A stretch of DNA of 64,000 bases from Luzula sylvatica. Its lineage: Eukaryota; Streptophyta; Magnoliopsida; Poales; Juncaceae. Where the stretch lies: NCBI GenBank assembly GCA_946800325.1, contig OX326959.1, positions 54,267,276 to 54,331,275 of the forward strand, written 5' to 3'. Position numbers and translations under genes: made by a program. The notes below the pieces were generated by a model that was not told the DNA's origin, made no database searches, and saw nothing but the letters and a program-made list of their open reading frames with translations. Positions 11,374-24,349 of the stretch are shown here, in pieces; positions within the stretch are counted from its first letter, which is position 1; every line of letters starts with the position of its first letter.

Positions 11374-14300
11374 TAAAATTTAAAACCTAAATATATGATA
11401 AAATTTTACTCCGAAAAAGATGAAAACAAAAATTTAAACAATTTGATTTGGAGTTAAAGTGAGAAAGTTCTTGAAATTTAAAAATACCTTGAAAACCTTC
11501 AAATTAATATATTATGGTCTTAAAATAATATTTTTATTATTTTTGGCCCAAATTTTGAACGCCCAGTTAATATTTTTTTGGCCTACTGTATTAGTTAAAA
11601 TAACATTGTTAAAAGGATAATTCTACTGTAGATCCTTTTTGAAAAAGGTTATTTTGGGTAACGATATATATACTAATTATTTGTTCTTTTATATCTCCAT
11701 TTCTGTCATTATTAGCCTTCCCATTATTTCCTTATTTTCGGTCTTTCATTTCCATTTTAGCAATTAACAGCATCTCTCCTCTCTCTCTTCATAATTTTGT
11801 GAATCAGCCCTTCCCCTCTCTCTCTCTCTCTCTCTCTGGTATATTTTCTGTAAGATCTTATGGAATGGTTTGAGAAAAAAAATCAATTGCCTCTCTCTGA
11901 TTTTACACAATTCAATTTATGTTTCGAATTTACAAACAATACATGATTGATTGTGTGAACAAAATTTCAAAAACTAAAAACATAACAAAGTGGAAAGATT
12001 ATACTGTAATTAAATTATTACTTTGCCTAATTCTTTCGTCAATTATGTTGTGAGATTATTCACTAAATATTTCTCCAAATTATTTGTGAATCCAAATTGC
12101 ACAAAATATTTATTTGCGAATCCAAATTGTACAAAATATTTCAAGTTCCATTCCCACATGCAATTTGAATCAATATTTCTACCATCAAAACAAGTAAACC
12201 AAGTAAACAAAAGGAAAGAGCGAGAAAGAAGGAGAAATGGAGGAAGCAACAAAACTAACTGAATACTATAGGCAAATAATTACTATTCTACCCTTTTGAC
12301 TAAAGGTCTTATCTTAAGCAAATTGTATCACAACCCTTAGATTCATTTATAAGATTTAATCTTGTCCATTCAATGAAGTAAAGGTCCTACCGTAGAATCA
12401 CCCTTGTTAAAAATTATTAAGAAAAAAAATCAAATACGATCAAATAATGTTTGGACGTTATTTGAAATCATTGAGCACAAAACATAATCTTTAACTATTT
12501 TTTGGATCGTTAAACACTGTTAAAAACCAATTTGAGTACTGGTGATGTGTTACCCGGCCTAAATGCACAAGTGTTTGGAACTCGAGAGAGTTTACCGACG
12601 TATATGCATCGAATGTTATGGCCAAATATTGGACAAGACGGTTCAATTTATTTCGACATGTTCGTATTTGAGATTAGTGTTTTATAATAAGTGATACTAA
12701 AATATTTAAATGAGTATTTGAAATATAATATTAAAGATCTTGATTTATTTTATTTGCATCAAAATTTGAATTTCTTCTTTAACTTATATGCTACATAACA
12801 AAGGAAAGAATATACATTATTTAGTGTAAAATACTAATTTCGATGCATATTCGATGATTATTTTTGTAGTATCAGATCTGAAATATTTACTCGAGAATTT
12901 TAGCATATAAAAATAATGTTTTGAGATAATAAAAACTATAAAATTAATAGAAGACGTTTAGCGGCCAATTTTAACAAGAGAAAATTTCTTGACAAATGCA
13001 CAAAGGCATATTTTATTATTTAAGTACCTTGATTGAACGAATGGATGGTGTTCCGATAAATCAATATCAATACATTAATTTAACAAGGAATTAATTAATC
13101 ACTGTCTAACCTACGACTATTTGTGTGTGTCATCATACTAACAGAAGTGTCGACATTCTAACGACACTCATCTTCGCTTACTTTGGTAATACCCAAACAC
13201 CATTTGACTTCCTAATATTAATATGAGATTTGCTTCAACACTCCCACATAATGCTTTATTAACTAATTTACTAACGGATTTACTCGTTTTAAGTCTCGCA
13301 TGACATTTACGTTTGTGAGTATTTTATCGTAAAAATATTATATATTATATATTTATATGAATTTAAAAGTATATATTTTAAGTTGTAGATGCAAACTGTA
13401 AACGAAAATCAATAATTATAAATAAGTATATAATTGAACGAGCAGATACTTACCATTCCAATTATATCACGGACGAAAATATGATCCTCTCGAAATAAAA
13501 CAAAATTGCAACACATCACGTTATTTACTTATAAGATAATTTCTCTCCTGTTCATATTTTATCATAACATATCATTATAATTATGTGACGTACGTTAATT
13601 ATGATATGAACACCGATAAGGACAATCAAATCTTAACTCAGCACAAAAATTATTTTAACAAAACAACTATTTTATCTTATTAGATGTTTTTTATTAGTAT
13701 AATTCTAAAAAATATATGATATTAAATATTTATTCATATTTACAAATGAGAAACAAATTATTAGTATTTATTTTTTTGTTGGTTATTTTACCGCATTTAC
13801 ATCCAATTAGAAATTTTTATCCCAAAATTAAATTAAAATTTTTGACTTTCACAAATTTTCGAAGAGCAAATTTTTTTACAAAAATATCAGTTCAAATTTA
13901 AAGGTATATGAATCGATGTCTTTTACATCTACAACTTTTTAGTTTTTTAAATAGTAATTTTAATCGTAGTATTATTGTTTCCGTGATTTATTGTCTTCAA
14001 AAATATCATCAAAAAGAAAATATTTTTTCCAAAATTACTTTTTGAAGATTCATGTTTTTAAAACAATAATTTGTTTTCAAATTATTACAATTGAATAATC
14101 AGGAGGACAATAGTTTTTTTACTAAAATATTTTCTATGCGCAGTTAATATTTTCATGTCCTTCTCAGCGCGCTTATGCTATAAAGAATGTTTTGGTGAAA
14201 CAAGGAGGCAAGTTAAAATTTTCCTTTTTTTATTTGTTTATTCATGCAAATAAAAAAGCTGATGATGTGTATAATTTCACCATTGAATCCGTATACTTTT

Positions 14301-14412
14301 TCTCCCATTTGGTTACTTGTGCTTTTGCAACTGGTTCACACTAATCAATGACACAATTAACAAAGTGGATTAATAATTAATTCATGATTATTAAAAAATT
14401 AATATGTAATTA

Positions 14413-14740
14413 AAATCCATATCAATTAATGATTAATTATAAATATTTAAAAATAGATAATTACGAATTAGTCATTAATTGATAGTAATAATTATTGAAT
14501 TAATTAGAATGGAGAAATTGTGGGGGAATCTAATTAAGGTCCATATCAATTAATGATTAATTCTAAATATTTAAAAATAGATAATTATAAATTAATCGCG
14601 GGGGAATTGTGGAGGAATCTAATTAAGGTTCATATCAATTAATGATTAATTCTAAATATTTAAAAATAGATAATTATAAATTAATCGTTAATTGAGAGTA
14701 CTAATTATTGAATTAATTAGAATGGAGAAATTGTGGGGGG
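14413..14740. repeat. Imperfect tandem repeat, three copies
   Basis: A block beginning CCATATCAATTAATGATTAA and continuing through TATTTAAAAATAGATAATTA occurs three times, near 14417, 14541 and 14631. It is interleaved with repeats of GAATGGAGAAATTGTGGGGG and GGAATCTAATTAAGGT. Unit spacing is about 90-125 bp. The repeats are AT-rich and non-coding. Confidence 0.7.
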
Positions 14741-15249
14741 AAATCTCAGGGACACGATGGAAGACCTCATCAAACATATCCTCCAATTTCATTTAAAAGG
14801 GAGACCTCAGTTTTTTCCTCAGCTAAAGACAAATTATTCAATCTGAAGACATACATGGCGACATTTGGTTTGAATTTAAATTATTCATTGTATCAGTGCA
14901 TTCATATATGTTATTTAAATTCTACATTGCATTCACAGTTATGTTATTTAAATTATACATTGCATTCCGTTATGTTATTTTCCTTCTTATTCTACTCGAT
15001 ATACTTGCATAGTTTTCTTGTAATCAAAGTTTACAAACTATCTTGCGAGTTTTCAGAAATGGATGCATGAGCACATCTTTTCGGTGAAAAGGTGTTCAAC
15101 CCCAACCATTGAATCTGTATTTTGGGTTAAATTAGAGAAAGAACAAACATTTCTTTATTGCAAAGAAAGGTCCAAAAATAAAGAGTCCCTTCTTTTAAAC
15201 TAAATCAACACAAAACTTAACTACTAATTTTCTGCCCCACTCTCTTTTC

Positions 15250-15256
15250 TATAAAT
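15250..15256 (+). promoter_or_regulatory. TATA box of the second ZIP gene
   Basis: TATAAAT lies 53-59 bases before the ATG, followed by a CT-rich leader typical of plant 5' UTRs. Position and context suggest a short untranslated leader. Inferred from sequence only. Confidence 0.55.
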
Positions 15257-15308
15257 CCCCCTCACTTCCTCTCCTCTCATTTCTCCCTCTTAAATCTTTT
15301 TCCCTACA

Positions 15309-18300
15309 ATGGCAAGTAAGATTCCTCAAATATTATTCTTCATAACCACACTAGCCATCTTGCCATTGCTTGCGCAATCTGGCTGCGATTGTTCGATTGA
15401 TGAATCTGATAAAGAAAAATCAAAGGCACGAATCCTTCACATCATAGCCATTTTCTCGATTTTAACAGCCGGTTCGATCGGCTGCACCATACCGGCTCTT
15501 GGCAAGCGGTTTCCTGCGATTAGTCCTGAAAAAGACTATTTTTTCCTCATCAAGGCATTTGCTGCTGGCGTAATCCTGGCCACTGGATTTATTCATATTC
15601 TGCCAGACGCCTTCAATAAATTGACGTCTCCGTGTCTCCCTGCATCTCCATGGCAGGATTTCCCATTTGCCGGCTTCGGTGCAATGGTTGCTGCGATAGG
15701 TACTTTCAATTTGTAAAGATGAACAGTTTGTTTGGTTTAAATTGAAATATTGAATACACTAGGAGATTACCCGCGCTTCGCGGCGGTTTTGTTTCATTTG
15801 TTTTACCATAAACATAATATACGCACATAATATATAGTTATGATTTTTCGGAATAAAATATAAGACTTTATGAAAATAAATATCATATTGATTAAGAAAG
15901 TTTGATGATGACAAAATTATTATACTAATTTTTAGTATGACACATTACGAAATATTTATTTAGTACTTTAATGCAACACATAAAAAATAATGAATGTCAC
16001 TATAAAATAATAAAACAACATGCTTGGACATAAACAAAAATCAAGACCATATGATGTTTTAAATTTTCATATCTAAAATTAAGAATAATAACATTGTAAA
16101 AGTTTAAAAAAATTATTTATGTCTGATAAATTTTATGTTTCGCGTTTATTATTGAAAAATATTATATAAGTTAAAGAAATTATTTGTGTATAGTAAATAA
16201 ATATCTTTCATTATTTTTTTTTAAAAGATTAACATGAATATGTTTTAAAGTATAAATACAAATATAACATAATTGTTTTAAAAATAATAATAATAATTAG
16301 GATGTGCAATTTTTTTCAATTATATTTTTAAAATAATAATAATTATGATTATAAGTCATTAATGTAATTATATTTATTTTTATATCTTTTTTACATAATT
16401 GTTTTCATAATTTTAAGTTAGAAAAAAATATTGAATATATGATAATAACATACTTAGTAGTATGTGCAAATTTTTTTCAATTATAGTTTTAACAATAATA
16501 ATAATAAGTCTTACAAGTCCTTAATGTAATTATATTTTTTTTATATTTTTTTTACATAATTGTTTTCATAATTTTAAGTTAGAGAAAAATATTAAATATA
16601 TAATCATATGGATCTCAAAATAAAGATAAAATTATAGCGAATATATTTCTTAATTTTTTTAAATTATATTTTGAAAATACTAACAATATTTGATGATATT
16701 TTATATTAATTTATTAATGTTAGATATTTAAACTCTTCACATTCTACTTGTATTCACATTTGATCATGTAACATATTGTGAAAAAATTCAAAATCAAATA
16801 CAACCGGTCCAACATGAACCTAACAAATAATATTTTGACACGTCATCAGGGTAAGGTGATGTGGCCTTCTAAAATTGCTTAAAACTATGTGTAAAATAAG
16901 GAACACATAAATATCTACAAATAAAACATAATCACACAAAATCAAAGATTAATCTATGGTTCATATGTTGCCACATATCCTAATCTAATGGTTGAAATAA
17001 TTGTGATGATGTGGCATGAGTTGTGATGAGGTGGCATGAGGAGATTGCAAAAAGATGGGTCCAAAATAAGGAAGTTGGTAAATTAATAATCTATCAATTC
17101 CTCTTGATTTTTTTTTCATCTTACTTACGATGATTAATTTTATAAAAAAATTGTTATGCTCGAATCTAATCTAGGGTTTGAAGGGTAATAGCATTAGATT
17201 TTGAAATAACCAGAAATTTATTACATTCATTGAACATAAAATAATAAAAATAATTATTTCGCTAATATCCAAAATATTTGTTCTAACAATAATATATAGC
17301 TAGTCTGAATTCAAATATAACACTTCTAAACGATTAACCTCAAAAGAAAATTTACGTCATTTGATCGGTAATGGATCTTGGCAATACTTATTTTTGTGTG
17401 TGTGTGTGGAGAGTGGGGGGAGGGGGGCAAAAAATAACTACTAAATAACACTAGGATTTTTTTTGAGATGGGAAGATGCAAACAAAGACATCTACATTAT
17501 TATTGAGATAAAATATACTAAATTATCATGTATTTATACTGTTTTTCGAAAATATTTGGACCCAAAAAATAATTTATGTTCACATCATCAAATATGTCAT
17601 GTCATAAATTATTACGTCATAATTTAATCGTACAGTCATCAGTTAATAGATGAAAGAATCCACTTGAGTTAAATTAAAAAAATAAAATATTTGATTGAAC
17701 AAATTAAAAAAATAAGAATCTTGATTAATCAAATTAAACATTAAGGATTTCAGTGAACTTTGGACGAAAAATAAATGACAAAGGGAGACCTTTTTTTTTA
17801 CTTATAATGCCAAGTGTTCTCGAGTTGTACACGAGCCAGTACATTCAAGGAAAAATGTAGCTTAGCGTATAGTATTGTTGCATTTTTTAAAAATGATATA
17901 CTAATACTTAAGACACAATGACGATATATTTATTCTCAAAAATGAATATTGATATTGAAATTAGTATAATTGATACAAAAAAATTATAGTGACCCTAAAA
18001 ATATTATATTCACATCGAAAAGTTGACATTGAAATTAAAATCTTTTGCTGAAATTAAGATGGAAATATAACACATGAAAATAGAGAAAAAAGAGAATACC
18101 CAAAGGCTCTTTTTTTTTTTCCTTCAAACAAAACTTGATTGGCTATTTAGCTCCCTTTCTATTATTTACTCCAAATAACAAAAAATAAAGCCATATTTTG
18201 AAAACAAGAAAAAAAAATTCTGTTTTCTTTTTATTTTTCATTAGCACCAATAAAACTGATACATGTCTCCAATCACACGAAACCATATAAATGAAGGGGG

Positions 18301-19731
18301 TCTATAATTTGTGACTAAATATTTGTAGACTAAACATTTGTACAAAAATGTTATTTTTTCTGACTAAATATTTGTAAAAAATGTAAGTAATGACGTGTTT
18401 TAGCATTAAAAGTTACAATAGAAACTCGAATGATATGTTAATACTTACGATACGGACTGTAACCATATATTCATGGGAAACATAAGAAACAAATGAGTGC
18501 AGTGTTTTTAGATTCATTTTATTATGCTATTGTTATTAATTACTTAAGAATATGAATTATTCATACAAAATTTATGAAATTATTAAAATGACCGACGCGC
18601 TTGCTACCGGATACAACTCGAGAACTTCCTCGACCTGCCTGTTTCATTTGATTGGCCATATTAATCACTTTTTTATTTATTTTCCAGGCACTATGATGAT
18701 TGACACACTTGCTACGGGATACTTCTTCCGGCAGCACTACAATAAAACAACTGCGGCAGTAGGAGATGTGGAGGCGATTGTGGCCGGGGCAGAGGATGCA
18801 CATGTGGATCACGTGCACATGCATACCCATGCATCGCACGGGCATGCACATGGCAGTTCCATGATGGCTGAGAATAATGGTGGTGAAGACGAAGATGGGT
18901 CAAAAAAACTCATTAGGCACCGCGTCATCGCTCAGGTTATTCCTTTTTCAGTATCATAATTATGTATTTTGTATGTGATGTAAATGGTTCGGCAAATGCA
19001 TGTTTTCTATGTTAGTCCTAGAGATGTAAGTTGGTTTATGGAGATTTTATATCTTTTAATTATCATAGGTGTTGGAATTGGGAATAATTGTTCACTCTGT
19101 GATTATTGGGATGTCGTTGGGCGCATCGCAAGCTCCATCGACGATAAAACCTTTACTTATTGCCTTAAGTTTTCACCAGTTCTTCGAAGGTCTTGGCCTC
19201 GGATCCTGCATTGCACAGGTTACAATTATTTTTCCTTTTTTTTTTTTTTTTTTTTTTTTGCATATGTAGCTAATGCATTTATTAAATATGAAATATGCAT
19301 ATGCATTAGCCTATTACATTTTTTTTGATAAAAAAAAATGTAATAGGCTAATGCATATTTTTTTTTTTAATTTTTATTACATTTACAACTAATGTAAATA
19401 AAATACATAAATTTTTTAATTACAGGCGAAATTTCGGTTAAAGTCCGTGACGACAATGTCTCTATTTTTCTCACTTACGACGCCAGTTGGAGTCATCATA
19501 GGCATCGGAATATCGTCAAGCTACAATGAAAATAGTCATGCCGCTTTGATAATAGAAGGAGTGCTCAATTCCGCTGCAGCTGGAATACTAATATACATGT
19601 CGCTTGTCGATCTACTTGCCGAAGATTTAATGAATCCAAAGGTGCAAAGTCATGGAAAGTTGCAGTTAATGATCCATGTGTTTTTGTTATTAGGGACTGG
19701 TTTGATGTCTCTCCTTGCCAAATGGGCATGA
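15309..19731 (+). CDS. ZIP family zinc/iron transporter, copy 2 (4 exons, full length)
   Basis: Exons 15309-15699, 18688-18935, 19069-19218 and 19426-19731 join in frame to 364 residues, all with GT-AG introns. Order: hydrophobic signal peptide (about 1-24), CDCS motif, helices 1-3 including [17 protein letters not shown], a His-rich metal-binding loop at about 169-185 with eight His in a HxH pattern, the signature [21 protein letters not shown], three C-terminal helices and the ending SLLAKWA. The KSKARILH and LTSPCLP segments resemble ZIP1/ZIP5-type members, so zinc uptake is the likeliest role, but iron is not excluded. The 3-kb intron 1 contains a Helitron and the start of duplication unit A. 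A TATA box precedes the ATG. This is the only complete member of the duplicated ZIP pair. Confidence 0.94.
15759..17082 (-). mobile_element. Helitron, family 1, in ZIP intron 1
   Basis: Read on the minus strand, the element ends in a GC hairpin CCGCG-AAG-CGCGG, about eight more bases, then CTAG followed by a host T. This is the Helitron 3' terminus. The other end begins TTTACC and is preceded by host A. Both ends match the copies at 21166-22602 and 46338-47791. The interior is AT-rich without a Rep/helicase gene, so it is nonautonomous. It lies outside duplication unit A. Confidence 0.82.
18588..18624 (+). other. Partial duplicate of the start of ZIP exon 2 inside intron 1
   Basis: About 65 bases before the true acceptor, intron 1 contains a stretch coding for [12 protein letters not shown]. 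It closely resembles the [12 protein letters not shown] start of exon 2 at 18694. The same decoy is present in unit B near 37970. It has no good acceptor of its own and would not join in frame with exon 1 in a known way, so it is treated as non-coding. Confidence 0.5.
19299..19358. repeat. Near-perfect 60-bp foldback in ZIP intron 3
   Basis: Arms at 19299-19326 and 19330-19358 are inverted copies around a loop of about three bases, sharing ATGCATTAGCCTATTACATT. Unit B lacks this foldback at the matching place. It directly follows a long T-run and could affect splicing or cause sequencing slippage. Confidence 0.75.
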
Positions 19732-21165
19732 TAATTTCAGTATTAAAATAAAAATGATTTTGAGATTTTTTTTTTCTTCTTTTGTTTGTTTCTCTGAATG
19801 AACTCTCCGCGCGATCTTGTTACTGGTATAACTGTCAAATGTTTTTATATTTTTATTTGTGATAAAGAAATGTTTATATCTCTACATTTTGTTTTGTAAT
19901 ATTTGTAAAGCTATATTTCTATCAATTAAATGGTGATCTGTTAATTTTCTTTTGGTGTAATATTTGACTTATTTTTTGCTTTAACTTGCATGTTTGTTAT
20001 CCGAAAATAATTGTACTCTTCTTGAAAATATATTTAAATGAAGGACCATCCGTCGAGAATGGATATTTACTGCTCCATTGCCATCTAAATTCAAGTTTAT
20101 AATCTATGCATCAGATAAATGCTTAACATATTAAAACTTAAGTACGAGCTTTGTGTAGCCCAAACTAAACTTTTGTATGTATGAAATGAAAAATGCTGGC
20201 CCAATTTCAAAGCCTAGTCTGCTCTCGCCATATAAATCTAATTTATTTCAGATTCAAAAATATAAAGGATCAAAATTATTCTAGACGATAGGTTAAAAGT
20301 TCGGACTTATCCAAAAAATAAAAAGGTTTGTCTCTCATATTACTCATGTTACGCAGCAAAAATCAAGTCGTATTGTATCGAATATCGATATTCGTTGAAT
20401 ATGCATAGAATATTTTACGTGATGTCAGAATATTTTAGATCAAAATAATATCAAATATTCTTTGGATACTTCCGGATACTTATAACGCATCAATAAGTCT
20501 ATTTGAATAAAAAATTATATATTTTAAATCGAAATACGAATAATGTATGTAAGTAAATAATTAAATATAATAAACATTTACTTATTAATGTAATAACAAA
20601 ATTTTAATATACATTTATGTCAAAAATATAATATATAAAAAATAAAAAAATATTAGATATATAAACTACAACTAATAACCTATGTTTTTTTTAAAACAAC
20701 TTTCGTATCACCGTATCCGCGACTATATCGTATCGGATACGGTACATTTATCCGTATTTGTGCAACGTAGCATATTACATATTGGTAGGGGTGTCAACTG
20801 TTCAAATAGTGGTCATATCAAATTCACATATATATATTTTTTGGATACGGATTTCGGGTCCGGAACTATCCGGATTCGGATACGGTTCAGATATTAAACG
20901 AATACAAATACAGTTCGGATATTGTCGGATACAGATATGGATACGGGTCATATTCGGGATACTAACACTATGATATAATAATATAATATTATTTTTAAAA
21001 TCCAAGTCTTAATTATTTCGTAATTTTAAAATAAATAAATATATTAAACTATAAACTAACATATAATATAATATAATATAATATAAAATGAGAGGTAGAA
21101 AGAAATAAACTTGGAAAAGGTAAAACTAACTATTCTGTATGTTGCTAGTGAAAAATGAAATAGAA
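19732..21165. other. ZIP 3' flank and AT-rich spacer
   Basis: To about 19970 this is the 3' flank shared with unit B. After that come GATACG-type repeats at about 20380-20960 and a short (TAATA)n tract near 21060-21085. No gene is seen. Confidence 0.5.
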
Positions 21166-22602
21166 CTAGGAGATTACCCGCGCTTCGCGGCGATTTTGTT
21201 TCATTTGTTTTAATATACACATAATATATAGTTATGATTTTACAGGATCAAATATAAGACTTTATGAAAATAAATATCATATTGATTAAGGAAGTTTGAT
21301 GATGACAAAATTATTATATTATTTTTGAATACGACACATTACAAAATATTTATTTATTACTTTAATGCAACACATATAAAAAAAGAATAAATGTCACTAT
21401 AAAATAATAAAACAACATGCGTGACATAAACAAAAATCAAAATCATATGATATTTTAAATTTTGATATCTAAAATTAAGAATAATAGCATTGTAAAAGTT
21501 TAAAAAAATTATTTGTGTCTGATAAATTTTATGTTTCATGTTTATCATTGAAAAATATTATATAAGTTAAAGAAATTATTTGTGTTTGTAAATAAATATT
21601 TGTGATTTTTTTTTAAAGACTAATATGAAACAGTTTTAAGTAAAAATACAAATATAACGTAATTGTTTTAAAAAAAATAATAATAATTAGGATGTGCAAT
21701 TTTTTTGAATTATATTTTTACAAATAATAATTATTAGGATTGCAATATTATATTTATTTTTATATCCTAAAAATACAAATATAACATAATTGTTTTAAAA
21801 ATAATAATAATTATTAGGATATGCAATTTTTTTGAATTATATTTTTAAAAATAATAATTATTAGGATTACAAATTATATTTATTTTTATATCTTTTTTAC
21901 ATAATTGTTTTCATAATTTTAAGTTAGAAAAAAATATTGAATATATGATAATAACATACTTAGTAGTATGTGCAATTTATTTTCAATTATAGTTTTATAA
22001 ATAATAATACTTAGGCTTACAAGTCATTAATGTAATTAAATTTATTTTATATCTTTTTTTACATAATTGTTTTCATAATTTTAAGTTAGAGAAAAATATT
22101 AAATATATGATAATATGGATCTCAAAATAAAGATAAAATTCAAGCGAATATATTTCTTAATTTTTTTAAATTATATTATGAAAATACTAACAATATTTGA
22201 TGTATGTTTTATGATATTATATATTAATTTATTAATGGTAGATATTTAAACTCTTCACGTTCTATTTGTATTAACAATTGATCATGTAACATATTGTGAA
22301 AAAAAATTCAAAATCAAATACAACTGGTCCAACATGAACCTAACAAATAATATTTTGACACGTCATCAGTGTAAGGTGATGCGACCTTCTAAAATTGTTT
22401 AAAACTATGTGTAAAATAAGGGACACATAAATATCTACAAATAAAACATAATCACACAAAATCAAAGGTTAATCTATGGTTCATATGTTACCACATATCC
22501 TAATCTAATGCTTAAAATAATTGTGATGATGTGGTATGAGTTGTGATGAGGTGGCATGAGGAGATTGCATAAAGATGAGTCCAAAATAAAGGAGTTGGTA
22601 AA
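21166..22602 (-). mobile_element. Helitron, family 1, intergenic copy
   Basis: It has the same termini as the copy in ZIP intron 1: hairpin plus CTAG-T on one side, TTTACCAACTCC on the other. The interior aligns with that copy through most of its length, with local tandem repeats of an ACATAATTGTTTT segment. No transposition gene is present. Confidence 0.82.
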
Positions 22603-23113
22603 TTATTGCATGTTAGGTATTATTATGAATTGAAATATAATTATAGTCTATTGGATATTAAAAAAAACGAGATCATGACTTCATCAAAATAGATATCTAT
22701 TTATAAATTTTATCCGTATTCGAATAGTATCCGAATTCGAATCGAGATATCACTGAAAATTTAACTTCTACATCGGGATCCATACCGGTAAAAATGAATG
22801 CGATTTTTATTCGAATCGGAATATTTTTTCGGATACGATTCGAGTCAGTTCGGACAATATCCATCCTGTACGATTATGACTCGAATCGAATATTTTTCGA
22901 ATTCGATTCGGATCAGTTCGGACAACATCGGCCCTTGGTCCAATCCAATGCATCCTTGATCCAATTAACAAAACTCTAAATTTGAACTAGGAGTCGGATC
23001 CGCATCCTGGACGCACCTGACCCGCGCGCCCCCTAACCCTACTCGCTCTCCCCTACTCGCTCTCCCTGCTTCTCTCTCCGCCTAGCTCCCTCTTTCTCTG
23101 CCTCTCTCCCCGA
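22603..23113. other. Repeat-rich DNA before POP4, with CT-rich leader
   Basis: From 22700 to 22930 there is GAATCG/GGATACG-type repeat debris. From about 22985, homology with unit B (40862 on) starts at TACTAGGAGTCGGATCCGC or its counterpart. A CT-rich tract of repeated CTCTCTCC/CTCCCTCT words follows at 23035-23113, probably the original POP4 promoter or leader. Confidence 0.5.
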
Positions 23114-23121
23114 CTAGCTCC

Positions 23122-24226
23122 CAGGCCCGGCCCATGTGTAAGGCAGGTGAAGCATGGGCTTCGGGTCCAATGTTTTATGGGGTCCAAATTTTTTAAAATG
23201 TACATGTATACATATAAGAGAAATTGGTTATTTTCACGGATCCGGACCCGACCCAAACCAGGAAACCATCCCACCCGGATCCGTAACCAACCCACAACAG
23301 TCCAGACCCGACCCTCAATTCTTCTCTCTCTCTCTCTCCCCGCGGTTCTCTTCTCTCCTATTCCTCTCTGGAGAAGCACTGGAAACGGGAACCCTAGGTC
23401 GCAAAATAGTTCGGTGGCCGGATTTCTTCGCCGATTAACTCCTACTCCTCTCTTTCTTTAGTTTGTTGGCCGCATTTCTTCGCAATTTGGTGCCCTAGCT
23501 CTGGGTTTTCTGACGGCGAATTTCTGATTGGTTTTTGACGGGTTTTCAGACGATTTTCTTCGGATTTCTCGCTATTTAATTCTCTAGTGACATCTATATA
23601 GTATGTACTCTTTCTCTCTCCAAGTAATTTTATCTTTAACATAGTTTTTCACTCAAATTTGAGTTCAAATTGAATTTTGGACTGAAATTAGTTGTCGTTT
23701 TTACGATTGGATGACAAATTGGACTGAAATTGTTTATAGTTTGTTTGTAAATTGATTATGGATAGAAAATGATTTTAAATTGATCAAATTTGATTGTGTA
23801 TTTGTAGATTTTGGTTGCTAACTAATTTTTGTTACTAATTTAATTATCGATTATGTTGAAATTGATTATAGATATTGTTAAAATGGTTAAATAATTATGT
23901 TGATATTATTTTATAATTAAGTGTAGCATGCCTATTTCGGTTCTCAAAAAAGTAAAAATTAACAAAAATCAATGTTTTATTAGTTCTCAGCGAGGGCTTT
24001 TGATAATTTTTTGTCGAAAAAATCGATTGAATCGCTTGATGAAGTAGAAGAGGAGGATGCGGTAAATTGAAGAAGTGAGACAAAGAAAAGGATGCGGTAA
24101 ATTTAAGGTAAAACTAATGTAATATTTTTTGAATTTTACATTTGATATTTTTTTAATAAATTAATTGATTTAGAGGTCCATTCTTCAATTCGGCTTCGGG
24201 TACATGAGAATCCCGGGCCGGCCCTG
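23122..24226. mobile_element. hAT-type element in the POP4 leader, unit A
   Basis: The terminal inverted repeat is CAGGCCCGGCCC at the left and GGGCCGGCCCTG at the right. It is flanked by a perfect 8-bp duplication CTAGCTCC (23114-23121 and 24227-24234), the signature of hAT transposition. The 1105-bp interior has no transposase. It ends 123 bases before the POP4 ATG. A second member of the family sits at a nearby but different site in unit B. Confidence 0.88.
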
Positions 24227-24349
24227 CTAGCTCCCACTCTCTCCGCCTCTCTCTGGCTCGCTCGCTCTCACTCGTCTCGCGCCCCCCTAACCACTTCCTC
24301 AGATTTGGCGAGTCGTGGTCGCCGAGACCAAGACCCCAAATCCCTGCTC

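Larger units (their letters stand above)
9611..15248. other. 5.6-kb AT-rich intergenic region, no gene recognised
   Basis: No coding region is supported. Contents that can be named: GATACGG/CCGTATCC-rich MITE-like debris at about 10350-10700, an (AAT)n microsatellite at 11341-11372, a (CT)n tract near 11815-11837, and tandem repeats at 14413-14740. The open frames near 9999, 10333, 12023, 13716 and 14855 lack homology, splice partners or codon structure. Confidence 0.5.

Noticed and set aside
18984..19328. 114-codon frame in the second ZIP gene
   Set aside because: Wrong phase relative to the conserved exon 3 frame, which gives the ZIP signature.
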